NCBI RefSeq assembly: GCF_900111005.1
Contig: NZ_FOFV01000012.1
Coordinates: forward strand, 233,215-297,214
Origin: Lentzea albida
GTDB taxonomy: Bacteria; Actinomycetota; Actinomycetes; Mycobacteriales; Pseudonocardiaceae
DNA: 64,000 nucleotides
Reading direction: 5' to 3'
The notes under the pieces are model-generated. The model did not search any database, was not told where the DNA came from, and saw nothing but the letters and a program-made list of their open reading frames with translations. Shown here in pieces: positions 17,465-25,802 of the stretch. The first letter of the stretch is position 1. Each line of letters starts with the position of its first letter. A program made the translations under genes and the position numbers.

Positions 17465-17569
17465 ATGGCCACCGCGCGCCTGATCGATTTTCTCGTCGAC
17501 GTCAGCGTGACTCTGCTCGTGCTGGCCGCACTGGTGGTGGCCTGCGCGGTGCTGACCTCCAGGCCCTGA
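17465..17569 (+). CDS. Possible small single-helix membrane protein (34 aa)
   Basis: ATG 17465, 5 nt after the terC stop, encodes MATARLIDFLVD followed by a 17-residue hydrophobic helix (VSVTLLVLAALVVACAV). Its composition fits a one-pass membrane peptide and its position a terC operon partner. There is no clear ribosome site and no family I recognise, so it may be chance. Confidence 0.35.
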   Translation: MATARLIDFLVDVSVTLLVLAALVVACAVLTSRP

Positions 17570-17570
17570 C

Positions 17571-17610
17571 GCTCCCACGATAACGGACACGTGTCCGTTA
17601 TCGTGGGAGC
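17571..17610. promoter_or_regulatory. Perfect 40-bp palindrome abutting the IclR start
   Basis: Two 20-nt arms without a loop, centre at 17590/17591. The core CGGACA-CG-TGTCCG (17584-17597) recurs with one centre change at 18455-18468 before the operon the regulator probably controls. It is most simply the autoregulatory operator. It may also act as a terminator for terC. Confidence 0.7.
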
Positions 17611-18417
17611 ATGCCTGCTCGCCCTGACACCGGCCCCGACTTCATCGAGGCGCTCGCCCGCGGCCTGGACGTGATCCGCGCGTTCCGGCCGCTGCGCCCG
17701 GTGATGACGCTCAGCGAGGTCGCCGCGGCCACGGACCTGGCGCGGCCGACGGCGCGCAGGATCCTGCTGACGCTGGTCGAGCTCGGGTACGTGCGGCAGG
17801 GCGAGAGCGGGTTCGCGCTCACGCCGCGGGTGCTCGACCTCGGTGTCGCCTACGTGCGGTCGATGGGGCTGTGGGACGTGGCCCGGCCGCACATGGAACG
17901 GCTTTGCGCCCGCACGAACGAGTCCGTCTCCATCGCGCAGCTCGACGGGTCGGACATCGTCTACGTGGCGCGGGTGGCGGTGCCGAAGATCGTCACACTG
18001 TCCGTGCAGATCGGCACGCGGTTCCCGGCCCTGCCGACCTCGCTCGGGAAGGTGCAGCTCGCGGCTTTGCCACCGGACGAGCTGGAGGCCGTGCTCGCGC
18101 AGCCGACGCGGTCCGGGCTGACGTCGCGGTGGCAGCCGGACGTGGCGGAGCGCGACGCCGAGCTGCGCGACGTGCGGGCGCGCGGGTGGGCGATGACCGA
18201 CGAGCAGCTCGCGCTCGGGATCCGGTCGGTCGCGGCGCCGCTGCGGGACGGGACCGGCGCCGTGGTGGCCGGGATCAACGTCAACTGCCACGCGTCGGAG
18301 ACGTCGGTGGAGCGGATGCTCGAGCACCACCTGCCGTTGCTGCTGCAGGTCGCGGGCGACATCAGCGCCGACTTCGCCCGGCTCGGCACGGTGCCGCACG
18401 AGGTCGTCGCGTCCTGA
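17611..18417 (+). CDS. IclR-family regulator (PcaR/PobR-like) of the catabolic operon
   Basis: 268 residues. The opening FIEALARGLDVIRAF is typical of the PcaR/PobR branch. The winged HTH is MTLSEVAAATDLARPTARR, followed by a GAF-like effector domain ending in ALGIRSVAAPLRDG and VAGINVNCHA. ATG 17611 directly follows a 40-bp palindrome without a ribosome site, so the transcript may be leaderless. It is co-oriented with the operon starting at 18491, whose promoter repeats the palindrome core. The expected inducer is an aromatic or ring-cleavage acid. Confidence 0.88.
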   Translation: MPARPDTGPDFIEALARGLDVIRAFRPLRPVMTLSEVAAATDLARPTARRILLTLVELGYVRQGESGFALTPRVLDLGVAYVRSMGLWDVARPHMERLCARTNESVSIAQLDGSDIVYVARVAVPKIVTLSVQIGTRFPALPTSLGKVQLAALPPDELEAVLAQPTRSGLTSRWQPDVAERDAELRDVRARGWAMTDEQLALGIRSVAAPLRDGTGAVVAGINVNCHASETSVERMLEHHLPLLLQVAGDISADFARLGTVPHEVVAS

Positions 18418-18452
18418 GGGGTTGACCCGGCGCGGAAGAAGGTTGAGGATTC

Positions 18453-18468
18453 AACGGACACCTGTCCG
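18453..18468. promoter_or_regulatory. Second IclR-type operator, upstream of the catabolic operon
   Basis: AACGGACACCTGTCCG: CGGACA-CC-TGTCCG shares 12 of 12 arm positions with the core of the palindrome in front of the IclR gene. It lies 23 nt before the amidohydrolase start. Confidence 0.65.
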
Positions 18469-18490
18469 CCTGACGGTCAAGGAGTTCCCC

Positions 18491-19909
18491 ATGAGTTCCG
18501 TCGTCCTCAGAAACGGCACCGTCCTGACCATGGACGGCCGCCAGCCCCTCGTCGACCACGACGTCCTGGTCACCGGTGACCGCATCGCCGCGATCGGGCC
18601 GCGGCTGGAGGTGCCGGAAGGCACCGAGGAGGTCGACGCGACCGGCGGCATCGTCATGCCGGGCATGATCGACACGCACCGCCACCTGTGGCAGACGGCG
18701 ATGCGCGGCTACGGCGCCGACTGGACGCTCACGCAGTACTTCGTCTGGTACTACCTGGAGTGGGGCAAGGTCTTCCGGCCCGAAGACGTCCACGCCGGCA
18801 ACCTGCTGGGCGCCGCCGAGGCCCTCGACGCCGGTGTCACCACGACCGTCGACTGGTCGCACGGCCTGCAGACCACCGACCACGCGGACGCCGCCGTCGA
18901 CGCACTGCAGGCGATCCCCGGCCGGTTCGTGCTGGCGTACGGCAACATCCAGGACAGCCCCGCGTCCTGGACGGCCAAGCCCGAGTTCCGCGACTTCGTC
19001 TCCCGCCGCATCACCGGCGACGACCTGCTGGGCTTCCAGCTCGCGTTCGACGTGACGGGTGACCCGTCGTTCCCCGAGAGGCCCGCCTTCGAGGTCGCGC
19101 GCGAGCTCGGCGTGCCCGTCACGACCCACGCGGGCGTGTGGGGCGCGACGAACGACGACGGCATCAGGCTGATGTACGACAACGGGTTCATGACGCCGGA
19201 GACGATCTACGTGCACGCGGCGACGCTGTCCGCCGACTCCTACCACCGCATCGCGGCGACCGGCGGGTCGATCTCCGTGTCGACCGAGAGCGAGCAGAGC
19301 GCGGGCCAGGGCTACCCGCCCACCTGGGCGATCCGCGAGCACGGCATCCCGGTGTCGCTGTCGATGGACACGTCGGTGTGGTGGAGCGGCGACCTGTTCT
19401 CCGCGATGCGCACGACGCTGGGCGCCGACCGGGCCCGGGAGCACATGGCCGCGCACGCCAAGAACGACACCGTCACGCACGCGGCACTGCGGGCCGAGCA
19501 GGTCGTGGAATGGGCGACGCTCGGTGGCGCACGCGCGTTGGGACGCTCCTCGGACCTCGGCAGCCTCGAGGTCGGCAAGAAGGCGGACGTCGTGTTGCTG
19601 CGCAACGAGAACTCCCCCGCCATGTTCCCGATCCTCAACCCGTACGGGCACGTGGCGTTCCAGGCGCAACGGTCCGATGTGGACACGGTGATCGTGAACG
19701 GCCGCATCGTGAAGCGCGACCACAGGCTCGTCGGCGTCGACCTGGACTCGATCCGCGCGAAGGTGCGGAACACCGTCGAGCACCTGCGGTCGGAGCTCGG
19801 CGAGGAGGCGTGGGCCAAGGGCATGAACCCCGACATCCCGGAGTCGAAGGTGCTGGACAACCCCTACACGTACACCGAGTACCGCGGCGACACCCGGACG
19901 TCCGTCTGA
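18491..19909 (+). CDS. TRZ/ATZ-type metal-dependent amidohydrolase/deaminase
   Basis: 472 residues. Metal ligands of the amidohydrolase superfamily are visible: DTHRHLW (H63, H65), TTHAGVW (H213), YVHAATL (H242) and SMDTS (D293). The N- and C-terminal beta-sandwich parts (VLRNGTVLTMDG and LEVGKKADVVLL) are complete. The subgroup covers 8-oxoguanine deaminase, atrazine chlorohydrolase and hydroxyatrazine hydrolase, which remove amino, chloro or alkoxy groups from N-heterocycles. It is the first gene of an IclR-controlled operon, and its stop overlaps the CoA-transferase start. The substrate is not inferable from sequence alone. Confidence 0.87.
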   Translation: MSSVVLRNGTVLTMDGRQPLVDHDVLVTGDRIAAIGPRLEVPEGTEEVDATGGIVMPGMIDTHRHLWQTAMRGYGADWTLTQYFVWYYLEWGKVFRPEDVHAGNLLGAAEALDAGVTTTVDWSHGLQTTDHADAAVDALQAIPGRFVLAYGNIQDSPASWTAKPEFRDFVSRRITGDDLLGFQLAFDVTGDPSFPERPAFEVARELGVPVTTHAGVWGATNDDGIRLMYDNGFMTPETIYVHAATLSADSYHRIAATGGSISVSTESEQSAGQGYPPTWAIREHGIPVSLSMDTSVWWSGDLFSAMRTTLGADRAREHMAAHAKNDTVTHAALRAEQVVEWATLGGARALGRSSDLGSLEVGKKADVVLLRNENSPAMFPILNPYGHVAFQAQRSDVDTVIVNGRIVKRDHRLVGVDLDSIRAKVRNTVEHLRSELGEEAWAKGMNPDIPESKVLDNPYTYTEYRGDTRTSV

Positions 19910-21039
19910 TGGGTGGTCCACTCGAAGGTCTGCTGGTCGCCGACTTCTCGCGCGTGCTGGCGGGTCCGTACGCGACCATGCTGCTGGCCGACATGGGCGC
20001 CACCGTCGTCAAGGTCGAGGGCCCGGGCGGCGACGAGACACGCACGTGGATGCCGCCCGTGCGGGAGGACGTGTCGACCTACTACCTCGGCGTCAACCGG
20101 GGCAAGCGGTCGATCGCGCTCGACCTGCGCTCCGAGGAGGATGCCGCGCTGGGCCGCGAACTCGCCCGCCGCGCGGACGTCGTGATCGAGAACTTCAAGC
20201 CCGGCGGCCTCGCCAAGTACGGGCTCGACCACGCCTCGGTCAGCGCGGGCAACCCCCGCGTGGTCTACGCGTCGATCACGGGTTTCGGCTCGGGCGAAGG
20301 AAAGCACGTCCCGGGCTACGACCTGATGGTGCAGGCGATCTCCGGGCTGATGAGCCTCACCGGCGATCCGGACGGGCCGCCGTACCGCGCGGGCATCTCG
20401 GTGTTCGACGTGATGGCGGGCAACCACGCCGTGATCGGCATCCTCGCGGCGCTGCGGCACCGCGACGCCACCGGACAGGGCCAGCTCGTCGAGGTGAACC
20501 TGCTGTCGTCCGCGCTCACGGGCCTGGTGAACCACAGCTCGGCGTACGCGGCCGGCGGGGTCGTCCCGTTACGGATGGGCAACGCGCACCCCAGCGTGTT
20601 CCCCTACGAGCCGCTGCCGACCGCCGACAACGACCTGATCGTGGCGGCGGCGAACGACGGCCAGTTCCGCAGGCTGTGCGAGGTGCTCGGGCTGCCCGAG
20701 GTGCCGGACGACCCGCGGTTCGCGCGCAACGCCGACCGCACCCGCCACCGCGAGGAACTGCGGCCCGTGCTGGAGGAGCGGCTGCGGACCAGGGGCGCCG
20801 TCGAGTGGTTCGACCTGCTCGTGGCGGCCGGGGTGCCGTGCGGGCCGATCAACACGATCGACGGCGGTTTCGCGATGGCCGAGCGGTTCGGCCTCGACCC
20901 GGTCGTCGTGGTCGGGGACGTCCCGACGACGCGGCACCCGATCCGGTTCTCCGAGACCCCTGCGGTGTACCGGTTGCCGCCGCCGGGGCTGGACGAGCAC
21001 GGTGAGGAACTGCGGAAGTGGCTGGAGGAGGAGAAGTGA
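19909..21039 (+). CDS. Class III (CaiB/BaiF) CoA-transferase
   Basis: 376 residues. Family blocks DFSRVLAGPYATMLLADMGA, VNRGKRSIALDL, VVIENFKPG and PGYDLMVQAISGLMSLTG are present; the last carries the probable catalytic Asp138. It moves CoA from a donor thioester to a carboxylic acid. The ATG overlaps the amidohydrolase stop. Next to a citryl-CoA-lyase-like gene, a plausible role is activating a (hydroxy)dicarboxylate for carbon-carbon cleavage. This role is inferred. Confidence 0.9.
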   Translation: MGGPLEGLLVADFSRVLAGPYATMLLADMGATVVKVEGPGGDETRTWMPPVREDVSTYYLGVNRGKRSIALDLRSEEDAALGRELARRADVVIENFKPGGLAKYGLDHASVSAGNPRVVYASITGFGSGEGKHVPGYDLMVQAISGLMSLTGDPDGPPYRAGISVFDVMAGNHAVIGILAALRHRDATGQGQLVEVNLLSSALTGLVNHSSAYAAGGVVPLRMGNAHPSVFPYEPLPTADNDLIVAAANDGQFRRLCEVLGLPEVPDDPRFARNADRTRHREELRPVLEERLRTRGAVEWFDLLVAAGVPCGPINTIDGGFAMAERFGLDPVVVVGDVPTTRHPIRFSETPAVYRLPPPGLDEHGEELRKWLEEEK

Positions 21040-21111
21040 GGGAGCCGGGGCCACCACGCCCGCGGACACGCCACCGCCCCTCGCAGTCACGCCATCTCCC
21101 CTAGGAGCACC

Positions 21112-21879
21112 ATGACCACCTACGAGACCGCCCTGGGCGCCTCCACTCCGGACACGATCACCCTCCTGGGCCACGACCTCGCCCGCGACGTGATGGGCAC
21201 CGTCGGGTTCGGCGAGCTGGCGTTCTGGCTCGCCACCCAGCGCAGGCCGAGCCCCGGCGAGACGCGGCTGTTCGAGGCGGTGCTCGCGGCCCTGGCCGAC
21301 CACGGGTTCACGCCGACCGCGATCGTCAGCCGCCTCACGTTCCTGTCCGCGCCCGACTCCGTGCAGGGCGCGCTCGCGGCGGGGTTGCTGGGCGGCGGTT
21401 CGCGGTTCCTCGGCGTCACCGAGGACTGCGGCCGCTTCCTCAACGCCGTCGTGCGGGCCAACCCGGAACCGGACGACTGGGACGCGCTCGCGCTGGACAC
21501 CGTGAAAGCACAGGGCAAAGCGCGCATCCCCGGCCTCGGCCACCACGTGCACAAGAACGGCGACCCCCGCACTCCGCGGCTGTTCGAGATCGCCGAGGAG
21601 GAGGGCCTCGCCGGGCCGCACCTGTCGCTGTTCGCCGCGATCGGCCGGGTGCACCCGCGGGTGCTCGGCAAGACGTTGCCGCTCAACGGGGCCGGCACGT
21701 GCGGCGCGGTGCTCGCCGACCTCGGCCTGCCGCTGGAGCTGTTGCGGGGCTTCGCGTTGCTGGCCCGCACCGCGGGGTTGATCGGGCAGCTCGCCGAGGA
21801 GCTGCGCAACCCCGTCGCCAACGACATCTTCCTGTCCGTCGACACGAACACCAGGTCCGTCGCACCCGTCGAGGAGTGA
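21112..21879 (+). CDS. Citrate-synthase-like protein (citryl-CoA lyase family)
   Basis: 255 residues, matching the short citryl-CoA-lyase type rather than full citrate synthase (about 370-430). The motif PGLGHHVHKNGDPRTPRL and the segment LPLNGAGTCGAVLADLG are characteristic. The region where citrate synthases have the HGGA histidine reads AAGLLGGGSRFLG, so one classical catalytic His seems absent. It starts at ATG 21112 after TAGGAGCACC. It probably cleaves or forms a branched hydroxyacyl-CoA, consistent with the CoA-transferase upstream. Confidence 0.78.
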   Translation: MTTYETALGASTPDTITLLGHDLARDVMGTVGFGELAFWLATQRRPSPGETRLFEAVLAALADHGFTPTAIVSRLTFLSAPDSVQGALAAGLLGGGSRFLGVTEDCGRFLNAVVRANPEPDDWDALALDTVKAQGKARIPGLGHHVHKNGDPRTPRLFEIAEEEGLAGPHLSLFAAIGRVHPRVLGKTLPLNGAGTCGAVLADLGLPLELLRGFALLARTAGLIGQLAEELRNPVANDIFLSVDTNTRSVAPVEE

Positions 21880-21882
21880 GCA

Positions 21883-22749
21883 ATGCAGCTCGTCACCGAG
21901 GACAACATCACCGCGCTCGCCGAGCAGCGCTGGGCCACCGCGAAGGACCCGCGAACAGCGCAGCTGATGACCGCGCTGGTCCGGCACCTGCACGACTTCG
22001 CCCGCGAGGTGCGGCTCACCGAGGCCGAGTGGATGGCGGCCGTGCGGTGGCTCACCGCGACCGGGCAGATCAGCGACGCCAAGCGCGAGGAGTTCATCCT
22101 GGCCTCGGACGTGCTCGGTCTGAGCATGCTCGTGGTGCAGATGAACCACCGCTTCGACGTGGGCGCGACACCCGCCACCGTGCTCGGGCCGTTCCACATC
22201 GACGGCTCCCCCGAGCTCGGGTTCGGCGGGGACATGTCCGACGACGTGGACGGAACTCCGCTCTACCTCACCGGAACCGTGCGCTCGCTGGACGGCACGC
22301 CGGTCGCCGGCGCCGTGCTGGACGTCTGGCAGGCCGACGCCGAGGGCGCGTACGAGGCCCAGCTCGACGTGGACGAGGCGCGGCTGCGCGCGAAGTACCG
22401 GGCCGAACCGGACGGCTCCTACTGCGTCCGCACGATCACGCCCAAGGGGTACTCGATCCCGATGGACGGGCCGGTCGGCGCGTTGATCGAGCAGACGGAG
22501 ATCAGCCACTTCCGGCCCGCGCACGTGCACTTCCTGCTCACCGCCGAGGGGTTCGAGCCGCTGATCACGCACCTGTTCGAGGAGGACGCCGAGTACCTCG
22601 ACAGCGACGTCGTGTTCGGCACCAAGCAGGAACTCGTGGTGAGGTTCGTGCCGCGCGAGCCCGGCGTGACCCCGGACGGCAACGTCTCCGACGTGCCGTG
22701 GGTGCTCGCCGAGTACGACTTCGTGTTGCAGCCGTGCGCGCCGCAGTAG
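21883..22749 (+). CDS. Intradiol ring-cleavage dioxygenase (hydroxyquinol 1,2-dioxygenase-like)
   Basis: 288 residues, the usual length of hydroxyquinol/chlorocatechol 1,2-dioxygenases. Fe3+ ligands can be assigned to Tyr157 (GAYEAQ), Tyr190 (KGYSIPMDGP), His214 and His216 (RPAHVHFLL). An N-terminal helical dimerisation domain (1-100) precedes the beta-sandwich. It splits the ring of a 1,2-diol, giving maleylacetate if the substrate is hydroxyquinol. It starts 3 nt after the lyase-like gene. No maleylacetate reductase of the iron-alcohol-dehydrogenase type is present nearby. Confidence 0.9.
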   Translation: MQLVTEDNITALAEQRWATAKDPRTAQLMTALVRHLHDFAREVRLTEAEWMAAVRWLTATGQISDAKREEFILASDVLGLSMLVVQMNHRFDVGATPATVLGPFHIDGSPELGFGGDMSDDVDGTPLYLTGTVRSLDGTPVAGAVLDVWQADAEGAYEAQLDVDEARLRAKYRAEPDGSYCVRTITPKGYSIPMDGPVGALIEQTEISHFRPAHVHFLLTAEGFEPLITHLFEEDAEYLDSDVVFGTKQELVVRFVPREPGVTPDGNVSDVPWVLAEYDFVLQPCAPQ

Positions 22750-23645
22750 TCGTTCGTCCCGGTCAGCCGCCGTCGCTCGCTGACCGGGGCGAGCCTTCCG
22801 CTGCTCCCGGCGAGGTCGTCGTCGACGTCCTCGCCGCGCCGATCACACCGCTGGACCTGTTGTGCGCCGGCGGTACTTCGTACTTCGGCGTGCCCGAGAC
22901 GCCTTATGTGCCCGGTGTGCAAGGGGTCGGGACGGTCGACGGGCGCCCGGTGTGGTTCCCCACCCGTGCCGGGATGGCCCCGGGGGACGGCAGCATGGCC
23001 GCGAAGGCGTTGGCACGGCAGGAAGACCTGGTGTTCCTGCCGGACGTCGACCCGGTCGCGCTGGCGGCACTCGGGTTGTCGGCCGTCGCCGCGCACATGG
23101 CGATGACGTGGCGCGGCGGGCTGGTGGCCGGGGAGACCGTGGTCGTGCTCGGCTGCGGTGCGGTCGGGCAGGCCGCGATCCAGCTCGCGCGCCTGGCCGG
23201 TGCCGGACGGGTCGTGGTCGCCGCGCGTTCCGCCGAGGCCCGCGACCGCGCGGTGCGGTCGGGAGCGGACGTCGTGGTCGCGCTGGAGGACGTGGCCGAG
23301 GCCGCCCAGGACGCGGACCTGCTGCTCGACCCGTTGTACGGGCCACCCGCCGCGGCGGCCGCGCAGGCGTTGCGGCCCGGCGGCCGCTGGGTGAACCTCG
23401 GCGGCTCCGCGGGCGAGACCTGCCCGATCACCTCGTCCACGTTGCGCAGCAAGTCGTTGCGGTTGTCCGGGTACACGAACAACGAGCTGACCGCGCAGCA
23501 ACGGGCCGACGCGATCTCCGTCATCGCCCGCTACGCGGCGGCGGGCCTGCTCACCGTCGACCACGAGGTCGTGCCGCTCGACGACGTCACGGATGCGTGG
23601 CACCGCAAAGGCCGGGGCCGGGTCGTGCTCGCGGTGCGCGGGTGA
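22734..23645 (+). CDS. MDR-family NAD(P)-dependent dehydrogenase/quinone reductase
   Basis: 303 residues from GTG 22734, overlapping the dioxygenase gene by 16 nt. It has a GroES-like N-terminal domain, then a Rossmann fold with VVVLGCGAVGQAAIQLARLAG. The zinc-binding cysteines of alcohol dehydrogenases are missing, so it belongs to the zinc-free quinone-reductase/enoyl-reductase branch. It is the last gene of the operon and might reduce a quinone or an enone intermediate from the ring-cleavage steps. Confidence 0.8.
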   Translation: MRAAVVVRPGQPPSLADRGEPSAAPGEVVVDVLAAPITPLDLLCAGGTSYFGVPETPYVPGVQGVGTVDGRPVWFPTRAGMAPGDGSMAAKALARQEDLVFLPDVDPVALAALGLSAVAAHMAMTWRGGLVAGETVVVLGCGAVGQAAIQLARLAGAGRVVVAARSAEARDRAVRSGADVVVALEDVAEAAQDADLLLDPLYGPPAAAAAQALRPGGRWVNLGGSAGETCPITSSTLRSKSLRLSGYTNNELTAQQRADAISVIARYAAAGLLTVDHEVVPLDDVTDAWHRKGRGRVVLAVRG

Positions 23646-23669
23646 TCACGGCGTGCCAAGATCGATCGG

Positions 23670-25100
23670 GTGGATCGACGCAGGTTTCTGAAGGTCGCCG
23701 GGCTCGCCGGTGCCGGTGCCGCGCTCGCGGCCTGCACCTCACCCGCTCCCGTCCCGGTGGCGCCACCGTCCAGTTCGTCCGTTCCGAGTGGACCGCCCGA
23801 CTGGACCGGCCTGCGGTCGAAGCTGTCCGGCCAGCTCGTGCTCGCCGGCGACGACGGGTTCGCCTACCAGGGCTTCAACCCCGTGTGGGACGGCCAGAAA
23901 CCGGCCGCGGTCGCCAAGGTCAGCTCGGCGGCAGACGTGCAGGCCTGCGTCGAGGCCGCCCGCGGACGCGTCGCGATCGCCGCCCGCAGCGGAGGCCACA
24001 GCTACGCCGGGTACTCGTCGCCCGCCGGTGGCCTGCAGGTCGACGTGCGCGGCCTGTCGGACGTCGAGGTGCTGCCCGGCGACCGGGTCCGCATCGGCTC
24101 CGGCGCGGCCCTCGGTGACGTGTCCCAGGCCCTGGTGGCATCCGGCCGCTGCCTGCCGACCGGCACGTGCCCGTCCGTCGGCGTCGCGGGCCTCACGCTC
24201 GGCGGCGGCATCGGCGTCCTGTCCCGCAAGTACGGGCTGACGTGCGACCACCTCGTGTCGGCCGCGGTCGTGACGGCCGACGGCAAGCTGCTCACCGGGT
24301 CCGCCGAGCAGGAACCCGACCTGTTCTGGGCGTTGCGCGGCGGCGGTGGCGGCAACTTCGGCATCGTCACCGAGTTCGTGTTCTCCACCGCGCCCGCCCC
24401 TGAGGTGGCGGTCTTCTCGCTGTCGTACCCGGCCGGTGCTGCGGCGGACGCGCTCGGCGCGTGGCAGAGGTGGATCGCCGGCGCGCCGAACGAGATGTGG
24501 TCCAACGTCGTGGTGCGCGGTGGCGCGCAGCCAAGTTGCAAGATCGGCGGCTGCTTCGTCGGTTCGGTGAGCGGCCTCAACGCTTTGCTGGCGCAGTTGC
24601 CTCCCACGGCCGAGCGGTTCGTCCAGGCGCAGACCTACGCCGAGGCCACGCGGTACTTCGCCGGAGGCCCCATCGCCCGCGAGTCGGCCGTGGCGTCCTC
24701 ACGGGTCGTGCGCGACCCGATCAGCGACCCCGCCAAGGCCGTGGCGCTGCTGGCGGGCCAGTCCGACGAGACGTACCTGATCTTCGACGGCCTGCGCGGC
24801 GCGGTGGCCGACGTCGCGCCGGACGCCACCGCGTTCCCGCACCGCACGGCTCTCGCGAACGTCCAGATCTACCTCAAGACACCACCGGAGAACGCCGCCC
24901 GGGCCCGTGCGAACCTCGCCGCGATCCGCGACGGGCTCGGGGCACTGGTCGGCGAGACCGGATACGTCAACTACATCGACCCGCAGATGCCCCAGTGGGC
25001 GCAGGCCTACTGCGGCGGCAACCTCGCCCGGTTGAAGGAGGTCGCCGCGAAGTACGACCCGGACCACGTGTTCGCCTTCGCGCAATCGGTCCAGGGGTGA
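23670..25100 (+). CDS. Exported BBE-like FAD-linked oxidase (bicovalent flavin)
   Basis: 476 residues from GTG 23670. The N-terminus has a twin-arginine-like RRRFLK followed by LAAC, so it may be a Tat-exported lipoprotein with Cys22 lipidated. The FAD_binding_4 domain shows ARSGGHSYAG with His110, and PTGTCPSVGVAGLTLGGG with Cys167, the two attachment points of bicovalent FAD. The C-terminal BBE motif is YVNYIDPQMPQWAQAYCGGNL. Family members oxidise sugars, alcohols or alkaloids with O2. It is 24 nt after the catabolic operon and may extend it. Confidence 0.88.
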   Translation: MDRRRFLKVAGLAGAGAALAACTSPAPVPVAPPSSSSVPSGPPDWTGLRSKLSGQLVLAGDDGFAYQGFNPVWDGQKPAAVAKVSSAADVQACVEAARGRVAIAARSGGHSYAGYSSPAGGLQVDVRGLSDVEVLPGDRVRIGSGAALGDVSQALVASGRCLPTGTCPSVGVAGLTLGGGIGVLSRKYGLTCDHLVSAAVVTADGKLLTGSAEQEPDLFWALRGGGGGNFGIVTEFVFSTAPAPEVAVFSLSYPAGAAADALGAWQRWIAGAPNEMWSNVVVRGGAQPSCKIGGCFVGSVSGLNALLAQLPPTAERFVQAQTYAEATRYFAGGPIARESAVASSRVVRDPISDPAKAVALLAGQSDETYLIFDGLRGAVADVAPDATAFPHRTALANVQIYLKTPPENAARARANLAAIRDGLGALVGETGYVNYIDPQMPQWAQAYCGGNLARLKEVAAKYDPDHVFAFAQSVQG

Positions 25101-25109
25101 CGCCCGGTC

Positions 25110-25685
25110 CTACACGGCTCCGGCGTCTTCGTTCCCCTGACCGCTGATCAGGTCCTCCCGCGCCCGCGCCACCCGCGAGCGCACCGTCCCGATCGGACAC
25201 CCCGCCACCTCGGCGGCCTCCGCGTACGACAGGCCGAACACCTGGGTCAGCAGCAGGGCCTCGCGGCGTTCGGGCGTGAGGCCCGCGAGCATGACGGTCA
25301 GCTCGACCACGTCCTCGAACCCGGCCGAGCGCGCGTGCTCGGCGTAGCGGTCCGCGTCCGAGGCCACCTGGTAGTCGGCCGACCAGGCGATCGACGGGCG
25401 CGCGACGGCGGCCCGGATGTGGTCGACGACGGTGCGGCGGGCGATCGAGAGCAGCCAGGTGCGGGCCGACGAGCGGGCCTCGAAGCCCGGCAGCGACCGC
25501 AGGGCGCGCAGGTAGACGTCCTGGGTGAGGTCGTCGGCCACGCCGATGCCGCCGAGGTGCGCGACCAGCCGCCAGACGTCGCGCTGCGTGAGGCGGATGA
25601 ACCGCTCCAGCGCCTCGCGGTCACCCGCGCCGGCGGCCAGCGCGCACGCTGTCACCGCCTCGTCGTCACTCCTCGAAGTCGCCAC
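25110..25685 (-). CDS. ECF-type sigma factor (SigC-like)
   Basis: 191 residues from GTG 25685. An upstream in-frame GTG at 25718 would include a TTA codon, rare in this genome, so it is disfavoured. Region 2 is seen as LERFIRLTQRDVWRLVAHL and DDLTQDVYLRALRSLPGF. Region 4 is LTPERREALLLTQVFGLSY with AEAAEVAGCPIGTVRSRV. It resembles mycobacterial SigC. No complete anti-sigma gene accompanies it; a short zinc-finger-like remnant lies just upstream on the opposite strand. Confidence 0.88.
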   Translation of the reverse strand: MATSRSDDEAVTACALAAGAGDREALERFIRLTQRDVWRLVAHLGGIGVADDLTQDVYLRALRSLPGFEARSSARTWLLSIARRTVVDHIRAAVARPSIAWSADYQVASDADRYAEHARSAGFEDVVELTVMLAGLTPERREALLLTQVFGLSYAEAAEVAGCPIGTVRSRVARAREDLISGQGNEDAGAV

Positions 25686-25737
25686 GACTCGGCAGAGTAA
25701 CCCACCGTCCGAGACCACCCGGAACCGCGAAGGGCCG

Positions 25738-25785
25738 GTGGACGCGCACCTCGAGAGCTGCGCGTCCTGCCGGGAGTGGACGGGG
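25738..25785 (+). pseudogene. Remnant of a zf-HC2 (anti-sigma) zinc finger
   Basis: One frame reads VDAHLESCASCREWTG, matching the H-x3-C-x2-C zinc finger of anti-sigma factors that often accompany SigC-like genes. It lacks the upstream helix and any membrane segment, and runs into antisense of the protease gene. Only about 16 residues support it. Confidence 0.3.
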
Positions 25786-25802
25786 GTACCGCCGCCTGAC
25801 CG

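Noticed and set aside
17571..17610. Palindrome interpreted only as the terC terminator
   Set aside because: It has no loop, and its core is repeated upstream of the next operon, which a plain terminator would not explain. A double role is not excluded.
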